A DNA stretch of 56,701 bases, from NCBI RefSeq assembly GCF_002276225.1, contig NZ_NQNY01000007.1, positions 1 through 56,701 of the forward strand, written 5' to 3'. Both the position numbers and the translations under genes were made by a program. Each line of letters starts with the position of its first letter. The stretch's first letter is position 1. Source of the DNA: Mycoplasmopsis agassizii. GTDB taxonomy: Bacteria > Bacillota_I > Bacilli_A > Mycoplasmatales > Metamycoplasmataceae. A model generated the notes under the pieces. The model was not told the origin of the DNA, searched no databases, and saw nothing but the letters and a program-made list of their open reading frames with translations. This document shows positions 41,171-50,318 of this stretch, piece by piece.

Positions 41171-42709
41171 ATGAATAATACTTTTGCACACTGAATAAAT
41201 TTTTATGCTGATGACAAAAAAACATTAGCACATCTTAAAAACATTGAAAAAAATTTGGATAAATATCCAGATTTTTTTGCTAGACCTTACTTTAATGAAA
41301 GGGGTTTTAGTTTTGAAAAAGGACTAGGTTATAACCGTTTTAATACACTAACTATGTCTTTAGTTTTCCAATCTTTTTTAAATTTAATTCCTGAAAATAT
41401 TAACTTAAATATTTTAGTTGCTTATAACAACGATAGCGATTTAGCTTACTATGCAGAACTAGCTCAGCAGATTTTTTCAAAAAGAAATTTCAAAGTATTT
41501 CTTTTTGAAAGAGTTGAAGTTGTTAATAGCATTATTAATGAAACTTATAAAAATATAAACCTAGATGCTGCTATTTATTTGAATTATATTAAGGAACAAC
41601 GCAAATACAAGGTTACTTTTTTAGATGGGCAAGCTAATTCAATTGCTTTAGAAGTTTATGAAAAAATAACTGAAAATATTTTTAAACTAGACCCTAATCA
41701 GGATATCCATAAAATGATGAAAGCGCCTTTATATTTAAAAGAAACTGCAATTTTTGATGAATATCGCAAAAAAGTTTTAAGCCTTTCTAAAAGAGCAACT
41801 GATGTCAAGGATTTAATAATTGCACTTAGTCATAACTCACAAGCATTTGCACAATTAAGTAGCAAAATTTTAGGTTCCTTAAATTTTGAATATCGTTATG
41901 TATCATCAAATAAAATACTTGCTCCTTTAATTGATAACACCATGCAATTATCACGTTCTGCTATTAAAGCAGATGCTGATTTACTATATTCAAGTGATAG
42001 TGGTGCAACATTTTTAAACATCGCAATTAATGTTGGAAGCAAAATGCATTTCCTAGAAAAGTTTGAATTTCTAACTTTATTTTTAGACCTTTATCTATTA
42101 GATAAAAAAGTAGGCAAAATAGATTTAAGAAATAAAGTGATTGTATTACCTCAATATTTAGGAATTTTACTCGATCCTATTTTTAAAAAATATGAAGTTA
42201 ATTGATTGGCGATTGAGCAAAATTATAAAAATGAAGTTTCACAACAAGACATCTTATTTTTAATCAACAAAGATAATCAATTTAACTTTAACACTAACTT
42301 AATTGACTACTTTGACCACTTGCAAATTTTGGTAGTTTTTTCAGAATTATTAAACTATTACAAAACTCAAAAAGGAAGTATTGGTAATGTTTTTAAACAA
42401 TCAATCCAACTTTATAAACCTATTTTTGTAATTAAAAATATTTTTCATAGTGAACTACATCAAGTTGAAAAACTACTTTCATACTTTGATGAAAATAAAT
42501 TTCCTGGAGAATTTAAAAGTTGAACTATGACAGTTAATCCTGCTTATTTTATTGTTCAAGATTATGAAAAAAATATTTTAATTAAAATTGAATATGAATT
42601 TTTTAAGAAAATTCTTTTCGTTGAAGTTTATGAAAGAAACTTCAAAAAGGCAAAACGTGCAAAAGCAGTTTTCCACCATATTCATAAAATAGTTAAAGCA
42701 AAAGAGTAA
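41171..42709 (+). CDS. Degenerate phosphomannomutase/phosphoglucomutase-like protein
   Basis: 512 aa, the family's usual length, frame unbroken with TGA as Trp. The N-terminal motif survives as FNERGFSFEKGLGYNRFNTL (about 41-60; family AGLRGxxGxGxNRMN). The catalytic Ser motif TASHNP is absent: the aligned stretch reads DAAIYLNYIKEQRKYKV. The metal loop DPDADR appears only as KADADLLYSSDSG, and no GEESG sugar loop is visible. So this is probably a fold relative that cannot transfer phosphate in the normal way. A conventional mutase may exist elsewhere in the genome. Confidence 0.6.
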
Positions 42710-42786
42710 TTTTTTTAGCGATTGCAGTTTGTAGATTGATCTTTAATATATATAATTAAATAACTAAATAAACTAAGGAGAAAATT

Positions 42787-42978
42787 ATGAGTCAAAAAGA
42801 TAAAGTTAAAAAAATTCTTAAAAAAAGTAACATTAAAGACCTTGATGAAGTTTTAAGGATACTTGATGAAGAAATACCACATGATGCCAAGGTAGAAATT
42901 AATTGTGATGAATCAACAGTTGAGTCAATAAATTGTTCATTTCGCTTTACGTTTCCAAAAGAAAAACTAAAAAAGTAA
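42787..42978 (+). CDS. Small conserved-looking protein of unknown function
   Basis: 63 aa. Strong ribosome-binding site (TAAGGAG, 8 nt before ATG). Basic N-terminal helix (KDKVKKILKKSNIKDLDEV), acidic middle, two Cys (NCDESTVESINC), basic end. No signal peptide or membrane helix. Not recognised. Confidence 0.55.
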   Translation: MSQKDKVKKILKKSNIKDLDEVLRILDEEIPHDAKVEINCDESTVESINCSFRFTFPKEKLKK

Positions 42979-43031
42979 TTTAAATTTTTAAATTGCTTTA
43001 AAATTTACAAAAAATTAATTTTTTTGTATGA

Positions 43032-43060
43032 TTACTTATAGTACGTATTTTGCGTATAAA
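43032..43060 (+). promoter_or_regulatory. Promoter of the 43.07 kb ncRNA candidate
   Basis: TTACTT (43032-43037), 17-nt spacer, TATAAA (43055-43060). Start expected near 43067, at the edge of the G+C-rich block. Confidence 0.5.
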
Positions 43061-43064
43061 TAAT

Positions 43065-43242
43065 CCCCCGCATTAGTGTTAAAGCTATCACCTAGTACGC
43101 CCCATTGCAGTGATAGAAGTTGCTAAAGGCATAAGATATGAGAAAGAATTTTATAAGACTGTCTAACTAGTATGTCCTCAAGTGATCGGATTGGGCTGTA
43201 AACAAGCGGCAGAGAAAAAGAGCTTTTTTGGCTCTTTTTTAT
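43065..43242 (+). ncRNA. Stand-alone structured ncRNA candidate, identity unknown
   Basis: By hand count 64 of the 150 bases at 43065-43214 are G or C, far above the surrounding sequence. It has its own promoter-like signal and a terminator. Possible folding: closing helix CCGC/GCGG (43068-43071 with 43206-43209), TGTT/AACA (43077-43080 with 43201-43204), AGC/GCT (43083-43085 with 43195-43197), and a hairpin CTATCAC/GTGATAG (43085-43091 with 43110-43116). No ORF of note. It lacks the diagnostic motifs of SRP RNA, RNase P RNA, tmRNA, 5S rRNA and the common riboswitches. Confidence 0.55.
43217..43242 (+). terminator. Terminator of the ncRNA candidate
   Basis: AAAGAGC/GCTCTTT stem, T-rich loop, and T run. 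Confidence 0.75.
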
Positions 43243-43294
43243 TACTTTGAAATACACCAAAAATCAACTTTATGTTAGTTATTAATCAAATATT

Positions 43295-43770
43295 TTATTT
43301 ATCTTTCCTTTTAATAAGTTCTAAGATCATATCAAGTTTATCATTTGTATCTTTATTTTGTTTTTAAGCTTTTGCAAAACCTTCTTTCATCTCAGAACGA
43401 ATTTCATGTGCAGCTTTTTCTAGTTTAGCGTCAAACTTTTTTTCTTGTCTTTTTTCCATTTGCTTCATTTCATGTCGTAAAATGGAAACCGTTGCTGTTG
43501 CTGATTCTTTGATCTTTTCTAATGTTCACTTTTGTCATCATTGCAAATTTTCTCCATTTCCATTCTCCCCACCAGGTTGTCCTGGTGGATCGATAGGTGG
43601 TTCAAACTGTTTAGGTGTTCCTTTAGCACTATATTCATAAAGAATGTTACCTGTTTGATCATCTGCAGTTAGATGATTTTTTATTTCTTCAAGGTCGTAT
43701 TCTTTATCTAGTTCTTTAACTGTTTTATCGCAATTACATTTTTTGAATTTTGCTGGTTTTCATTACTCAT
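43295..43770 (-). pseudogene. Broken gene for a coiled-coil protein
   Basis: From ATG 43770 the frame reads MSNENQQNSK and soon stops, but the next frame continues as KCNCDKTVKELDKEYDLEE for over 100 codons, with a Pro/Gly linker (PPIDPPGQPGG), WWQKW (all TGA) and a charged coiled coil (EKRQEKKFDAKLEKAAHE). One more A in the A6 run near 43742-43747 would join them. A TAA at 43364-43366 then interrupts a tail that continues as NDKLDMILELIKRKDK to TAA 43295-43297. Two lesions suggest decay. The family is not recognised. Confidence 0.65.
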
Positions 43771-44000
43771 ATTACTTAATTATAACTAAAGAAAATTGCT
43801 ATTAATTTTTTTCAGTTTTTTTCATATTAGTATTAAAAATTGCTTCATTTGAATGAACCAATTAGCGATTTTATAAAATAAAACTGTTTTGAATGACTCC
43901 AATTAATTCATCATGATTAATAGTAGAATCACATGTAACAACTTATAAGCACTGATCTAATTAAATAAAATTTTTTTTATTTAATTGCTTTACTTTTTTT
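43771..44000. other. Gap between the broken gene and tpx, with a possible gene remnant
   Basis: On the minus strand one frame (about 43945 to 43800) reads CDSTINHDELIGVIQNSFIL, stop, NR, stop, LVHSNEAIFN. The sequence is protein-like but has two in-frame stops, so it looks like a decayed gene end. I cannot name the family. Nothing else is visible before the tpx promoter. Confidence 0.3.
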
Positions 44001-44008
44001 AAAAGTTT

Positions 44009-44060
44009 TATAATGATTATATATATTCAGAAAGGATTCATTAATATTGAGATATTAATG
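44009..44060 (+). promoter_or_regulatory. tpx promoter and inverted repeat
   Basis: TTGCTT (43985-43990), 18 nt, TATAAT (44009-44014). Downstream, after AGAAAGGA, lies a perfect inverted repeat CATTAATAT-TGAG-ATATTAATG (44039-44060), ending 8 nt before the ATG. It could be an operator or an mRNA hairpin that hides the ribosome-binding site. Confidence 0.5.
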
Positions 44061-44068
44061 ATTTATAA

Positions 44069-44563
44069 ATGCAAACAGAATTTAAAAAAGTTAAATACAA
44101 TACTGTTAAAGAATTAATTAAAGTAGGAGAAAAACTATCTTTTAAAGCAGTTAATCGTGATTTAGAAGAAATTGACTTTAAAGCAAAAAAAGTGACTGTA
44201 GTTTCACCATTTCCTGCTATTAGTACTAAAGTTTGTGATGAACAAACTCGTGGTCTAAGTATCATTGCTGAAAAGTATGCTGATAAAGTTGATGTTGTTT
44301 CAATTTCATTAGACTTACCTTTTACATTAGCAGATTGATGTGGAGCACATGGTGTTGAAAATGTTGACACTCTAAGTGATTGAAGATACCTAGATTTTGG
44401 TAAAAAAACTGGTTTTCTAGTTGATAAACTACACTTATTAAACCGTGGTGTAATTATTGTTGATGAAAATTCAGTAGTTAAATTTGTCACAGCTAATACT
44501 AACATTCATGATCAAATTAACTTCGAAGAAGTTAATACTGAACTAGATAAACTAATTAAATAA
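44069..44563 (+). CDS. tpx: Thiol peroxidase
   Basis: 164 aa atypical 2-Cys peroxiredoxin that reduces hydroperoxides using thioredoxin. Peroxidatic Cys56 in STKVCDEQTR and resolving Cys91 in ADWCGAHG, the 35-residue spacing typical of Tpx. DFGKKTGFLVD and NRGVIIVDENSVV follow the family. In-frame TAA just upstream fixes the ATG. Confidence 0.95.
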
Positions 44564-44583
44564 AACTTCAAAATTTAAAAATA

Positions 44584-44610
44584 AAAGCGAGCATAAACTC
44601 GCTTTTTTTA
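44584..44610 (+). terminator. tpx terminator
   Basis: AAAGCGAG/CTCGCTTT stem and T run, between convergent tpx and the sugar permease. Confidence 0.8.
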
Positions 44611-44630
44611 TATGTTTTAAAGTTAATAAA

Positions 44631-45977
44631 CTATGAAACTTTTCTTCTAGTTAAGGTGTCATAAGCAACAACTGAAACTAAAATTGCTGCTTGAATAATG
44701 TTGATGAAAGCAGCTTGTTGTTCAAGAATGTTCATACCTAATTGAATGAAGTTAATGATGAATGAACCAATAATAGTTCCTACAACTGTACCAACTCCAC
44801 CTGAAACTGAAGCACCCCCAACAAACACTGATGAAATAACAGTTAATTCTTGTGAAGCTCCATCGTTAGCAACAATAGCTTGTTGAATTGAAGCAAATAC
44901 CATTCCTGTAAATCCACTGATTACCCCGATAACCACAAAGATCATCATAGTTGTAAATTCAACATTTACCCCTGATAAAGCAGCAGCTTTTTTATTTCCC
45001 CCGATTGCATAGATCGCTCTACCAAAACGAGTGTTTTTTGAAATAAACATGAAGACTGCAATAATTATTACAACGTAAAGGATGTATAACTGCAACCCAA
45101 ATCTAGACATAGAAATTAATAAAGCAACAGCTAAGAAGAATCCTATAACAATTACTTGTTTGATAATTAAGTAAGCAATGTGTCCTGGATTAAGTCCAAA
45201 TTTTTTCTTTTGAATATATGCAACAACATTCATTACAACTACTAATACACCAATGACAATAAATAGTAAGAAAGCAACGATATAGAAGTTTGAAAGTCCA
45301 CTACCTAAATTAACATCGATAGTTAATAAAGTGAAATCTTTAAAGGCATCTCCGTTAATCCCTAGTGCAGGTGAATCAGCAGCAATTGTTGTTCCTGCTG
45401 ATAAAAATAGTAATAGCCCTTGGAATAAAAGCATTCCCCCTAGAGTAACAATGAAGGCAGGGATTTTTAAGTATCCTACTAAAAATCCACTAGTAATTCC
45501 GATCGCTAATCCAACAGCAATTGCTGTAAAAAATGCCGCAGCCACCGAACCATTTGTTTCTAAATAAGTTCTAACGGCTATATAACCAGTTAAACCAAAG
45601 AGCCTACCGACTGATAAGTCGATGTTACCACTAATGATAACTCATAGCATTGGCATTGCAATTAGTAAGATCTGCACGTTATTTCTTAACATCGTATTAA
45701 ACTGGTCAGGTTGTAAAATGTGTGATGGAGAACTAATTGATGTTCAAACTGAGAATAAAATAACTACAAATAAAAGGATGTAGTACATCGAGTTACGGTT
45801 TAAATGCTTTTTAATAAACCTTGTGTATGGACTAGTTTTTTTATAATAAGTAGTCGCTCGATATTTGACTTTGACTCCCTTAATAGAATCACTTAGATAA
45901 TCTAGACCTTTATTAATTTGTGACTTGATATCTGAAACAAAGTTTCCTACAGGGTTTGACTTATTTTGTTTTGACAT
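44631..45977 (-). CDS. Sugar ABC transporter permease (RbsC/XylH family)
   Basis: 448 aa, long for RbsC (about 320) and closer to XylH/MglC-type permeases. A polar N-terminus of about 65 residues precedes eight to ten helices. Family motifs: MLWVIISGNIDLSVG (about 107-121), AFIVTLGGMLLFQGL, and FGRAIYAIGGNKKAAALSGV. A central insertion (about 230-290) carries additional hydrophobic segments. Last gene of the three-gene importer operon; its start overlaps the ATPase gene by 17 nt. Confidence 0.92.
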
Positions 45978-47568
45978 TTTCTTTTACCTTTCCAACTGAA
46001 ATTTCGAAGATCTTTTCTTGAGTTGCTTCGCTAGTTTTAATTTCGCCTTTAACATAGCCACCATCCATGACAAAAATGCGATCTGTTAAGCCAATTAATT
46101 CTTCTAATTCTGAACTAATGACAATTACACTTTTGCCTGCTGCTGCTAAATCAAAAATAATTTTATAAATTTCGTATTTTGAACCAACATCAATTCCTTT
46201 TGTTGGTTCATCAATAATTAATGTTTGAAATTTAGTTGTCAAGGCTTTGGCAATAACGACTTTTTGTTGGTTACCACCTGAAAGAGTTTCAACATTATAT
46301 TGAATATCTGGAACTTTAATTTTGAGTTTTTCTTTTAGTTCCATTGAATTTTTTACGAGTCTATTATGTTGTAAAACAGATGCTTTTGTATAAAGATGAA
46401 GTGATGCTGAACCAATATTGTTATCGATTGTAAACATCTGAATTAGACCTGTTAATTTCCTATCTTCAGAAGCATACATCAGCCCCATTTTAATGGCTTC
46501 TAGAGGTCTTTTTATATTAACTCTTTTTTTGTTAACATAAATTTCACCGCTTTCGATTGTTCCAAATTGCTTTCCAAAAACTGATAAAGCAAGTTCAGAC
46601 CGACCCGATCCTACTAGCCCCGATAAACCAACTATTTCTCCTGCTTTAACATTAAAATAACCATTTTTCACGACATAAACATCACTAAATTTAGGGTGTT
46701 GGACTCTAAAATTTTCGACTCTTAAAGTTTCTTCTCCTATTTTGCGATTCTCAGGTTTAGGTGGAAACTTAGCTTCTAAAGCACGACCAACAATGTCTTT
46801 AATAAGTTGTTGTTCAGTAATTTTTGTTTCTTCATTATTGTATGAAGAAATGAATTTTCCATCACGAATAACAACAATATCATCTGCGACATATTCCACT
46901 TCTTTTAACTTATGAGAAACGAAAATTGATGTAATGTCATGATCATCTCTTAGTTTTTTCATTAAATCTAAAAGTTTAAAACTTTCTTTGTCGTTTAATG
47001 AAGAAGTAGGCTCATCAAGAATTAATAATTTAGATTCTTGACTAAGAGCTTTTGCAATCTCAATTAATTGCTGTTGGGCAACTGATAAATTTCCTGCAAT
47101 ATCTTCAACATTGACATTTGTTAAACCAACTAGATCAAGTCACTTTTTAGATTCTTTAATCATTTCAGTTCATTTTAAAACACCAAATTTTTTGCGATAG
47201 TGACCCATAAAAACATTTTCATAAATAGGTAAGAAAGGTGAAATAGATAGTTCTTGGTGAATAATTGCTATTCCCTTGCTTTCTGAATCACTAATTGACT
47301 GAAATTTGGCTTTTTCGCCATCAAAATAAACTGTTCCTTCATGCGAAGTATGAGGAATAACACCTGAAATAACCTTCAATAAAGTACTTTTACCAGCACC
47401 ATTTTCACCAATTAAAGAAAGAATTTTACCTCTTCTTACTGAAAATGAAACATCACTAAGTGCAGTTACACCAGGATATTTTTTAGTGATTTTATCCAGT
47501 TTTAGAATAAATTCACTTTTGGATTTTGCTTTTGGTTTTGGAGCAGGTTGATTAATATTTGTTTGCAT
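45961..47568 (-). CDS. Sugar ABC transporter ATPase with two nucleotide-binding domains (RbsA/MglA family)
   Basis: 535 aa. First domain: Walker A GENGAGKST, signature LSVAQQQ, LLILDEPTSSL, VSHKL. Second domain: GLVGSGRSELALS in place of a classic Walker A (as in other RbsA-type second domains), LSGGNQQKVVIAKAL, IIDEPTKGIDVG. The asymmetric second P-loop is normal for this family. ATG follows AAGGAAAA. Middle gene of the importer operon. Confidence 0.95.
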
Positions 47569-47584
47569 TTTTTCCTTGCTTTAT

Positions 47585-47618
47585 AAAAAGAATTAACTTG
47601 AAAAAGTTAAATCTTTTT
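47585..47618 (-). terminator. Stem-loop between the binding-protein and ATPase genes
   Basis: On the minus strand AAAAAGATTTAACTT pairs with AAGTTAATTCTTTTT (one mismatch) and ends in T's, just before the ATPase ribosome-binding site. It is likely a partial terminator or mRNA stabiliser that lets the binding protein be made in excess. Confidence 0.55.
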
Positions 47619-47640
47619 ATATTTGTATTCTGATAATTGA

Positions 47641-49215
47641 TTATGATGGGAATTCAGTTGCAACATTTTCAGGTGTTACAATAACTGGTGTAAAGCTAAA
47701 TGTTGTAATAACTTTGCTTCCTACTTTATATGAAGTAGTATCTAATTGTCAATTATCATTTGGGCTAGTTAATTTTACAAATGCTGCAACTTGTTCTCTT
47801 GTTGCGTTAGGGTACGCTGTAAGTAATGTTAAAATTGCTGTACCTGCTCTTGATAGAGGTTCATCAGCTTTTTTAATAGTCATGTCAACTTTGCTGTTTT
47901 TTGCTTTTAATGAAGAAACAACTCCCTCGATACCATCTTGACCAGTAATAAATACTTTTGATCAAATTGTATCTTTTTCTGCAGTACCAGCTACTGTTTT
48001 TAGAGCATCAGCAAGACCAATTGCTAATCCATCATTAGGTGCTAGAATACCAACTAAATTAGCTCTTTGAGTTTCTGTTGCTGTATTGTAAACAGTTTGG
48101 AATGAAGCAGCTGCTGTTTGCGCAACTCAGTCAGTTGTTGCAACATTTTCAAATGCTGTTGCTGTATTTAAAAATTTAAGGTGTGCATCTTCTGTTTGAG
48201 CTTTTTTAATTACTTCCATTGCACCGTTAAAGAATAATTTTGAGTTATTATCAGCTGGATCACCTGCTGATAAGTAGATAAATTTATCTTCAGATAATTT
48301 TTTACCTTTAACTTCTTCAATTAATGCATTAACATTGTCTTCGACACTTTTACTTGCATCTCAAGAATGTGTTGCACTATAAATTGCTTTAACTAGACTG
48401 TATCCTTGTAAAGTTCCAACACGCTCATTGTTATATGTTACGTAGTAATCATATTTGTCGCTACCTGTAATTAAACGGTCATATGCAACAAGTGGAACTT
48501 TTCTGTGGCTTGCGTCATTAACTACTGATCCAATTGATGCAGAGTCTTTTGCTGAAACAAGTACACCTTTAGCACCACTAGTTAAAGCAGTTTCCAAAGC
48601 AGAGTTTTGTTTAATTTGGTCACCGTTATTAGTTGTTTTTCCACCAAAACCGCTATTAGTTGCAGCAGTTTGTAATATACCTTCTGCTGTTTTTCATCTA
48701 GGGTTTGTTGGGTCACTAACTGCTAAAGCAAATTGAGCAGATCCAACTGGGTTTTTTGCTTTTCCAGTAATTTGTTTTACGAAGTGAACAGTTGAATCAC
48801 CTTTAGTTGCTTTAAGTAAAACATTTAATTTAGATGAATCTGTTCCATCGTATGCAACTGAAACAACTGTTAGTGTTACTGTTGTATCAGTTGGTGCAGT
48901 TACTGTGACATCTTTTGTTGTCAACTCTGCCGTTCTTGTGGCTTTAGTATCAGCTGACAAGGTTGGAGTAACAGTTGCTTTGTTTGCTGTTAATCATGTT
49001 TGTAAAGCAGCTTTATCTGTTGTCCCCGTAACTTCTTCTAAGTTTCCTGAGAAAGTTAAAGTAGTTAAGAAGTCTTTGTTTGCTTGCAAGTCTTTTGTTA
49101 CTTGAGCAGGTTCTACTGAAACACCGTTTGAACAAGCAATCGCTGTTGTTGCTGCAGCAACTGCACTAAGTGCTAGCGCTGGTAATAAAATATATTTTTT
49201 AAAACTTTTTTTCAT
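47641..49215 (-). CDS. Sugar-binding lipoprotein (XylF/ChvE-like) with an extra N-terminal domain
   Basis: 524 aa. Signal peptide ending in TAIAC (Cys28). Residues about 30-145 form an additional beta-rich region (VSVAYDGTDSSKLNVLLKAT) resembling the Lipoprotein_17 surface-protein repeat; from about 155 a periplasmic-binding-protein domain follows (ASLGVLVSA-like GAKGVLVSAKD, VPLVAYDRLI, YLSAGDPADNNSKLFF, ILAPNDGLAIGLADAL, ITGQDGIEGV). AAAGGA precedes ATG 49215; an upstream in-frame ATG at 49254 also has a good site. First gene of the importer operon. Confidence 0.9.
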
Positions 49216-49254
49216 AAATAAAATATCCTTTGTTTGTATGTATTTAATAGTCAT

Positions 49255-49540
49255 ATTTTATTCCTTTCGCAAATTTGTCGGCAATTTTTTTCAAAAATCT
49301 TTCAAATTGTGAAAAAAAGGCAGTTTTTTCATATCAAAGTACTAACATTCAATTATTTGTACTCATTTTTAATAATTTTTGATATACACCCTGAATTTAA
49401 TTCAATAGTTAAAATTAGCAGCCTAGAGCCTAAAATTTAACTAACTAAAACATTTGAATTAATTAATATTTTCAATTAAATCTGCTTTTTTGATAAGATT
49501 GCTATGTTTAAATAATCTTTAAATCACAAAAGGAGACCTT
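49255..49540. other. Divergent regulatory region between the sugar importer and lemA
   Basis: 286 A+T-rich bases with no gene. The last bases before lemA hold AAGGAG, and the first bases on the other side hold AAAGGA for the importer. I see no convincing -35/-10 pair or operator, though several T runs and weak inverted repeats occur. Confidence 0.4.
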
Positions 49541-50176
49541 ATGAATTTGGTAAACCCTAACAACGAAGGCAAAGAAACAGGTTTTAGCCCTAACGTTGAT
49601 AACACTGAAAGAAGCGCTAAAATAAGCACTGGTGCGAAAGTAGTTTGAATTATTTTATGAATCTTAATAATTCCACTTATTTATCACGTAGTTAAAAGCA
49701 ACTGATTTAATCGCCAACAAATGAGCATTAATAATGCTGCTTCAAGTATCGATACATACTTAAAAAACCGTAAAGACACCTTAACAAAACTAGTTGATGC
49801 AACTAAAAGTTATGTAAATTATGAAGGTGAAACTTTAAAAGCAATTACTTCACTAAGAAATATGAATATTTCAAGAAATAACTTTGGTGATGCTGATGCC
49901 ATGATTAATTCAGCTTTTGGTCGTTTAATGGCTGTGGCTGAAAACTATCCTCAATTAAAAGCTGAATCAATGTTTCAACAAATGATGGAACAAGCAACTT
50001 ACATTGAAAAAGAACTAGCAGCTGCTAGAAGAAACTATAATATGAATGTCACCCAATACAATAACCAATTGTATTCATGACCTGCAAGCGTAGTTGCTGG
50101 TTTTAAAAACTTAATGCAAATGCCTTTATTTGCTGCTTCAGCAACTGACAAACAAGACGTTTCATTATCAATTTAA
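49541..50176 (+). CDS. lemA: LemA family protein
   Basis: 211 aa. Polar N-terminus of about 30 residues, one membrane helix (about 37-55), then the helical LemA domain (about 60-190): YLKNRKDTLTKLVDATKSYV, NYPQLKAESMFQQMMEQATY, IEKELAAARRNYNMNVTQYN, and FAAS near the end. Function is unknown. AAGGAGACCTT precedes the ATG. Confidence 0.94.
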
Positions 50177-50181
50177 AATTT

Positions 50182-50212
50182 ATCTCTTCAAAACTTTGAA
50201 GAGATTTTTTAT
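50182..50212 (+). terminator. lemA terminator
   Basis: ATCTCTTCAAA/TTTGAAGAGAT stem with short loop and T run. Confidence 0.8.
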
Positions 50213-50318
50213 TGCATTTTAGCATTAAAATTGGCTTATCAAAAACTTCGAAATTTTTCGACAATTATTTTTTAATCGAGTAATAATAAAATTATATACA
50301 TACATCAAGGTGGTCAAA

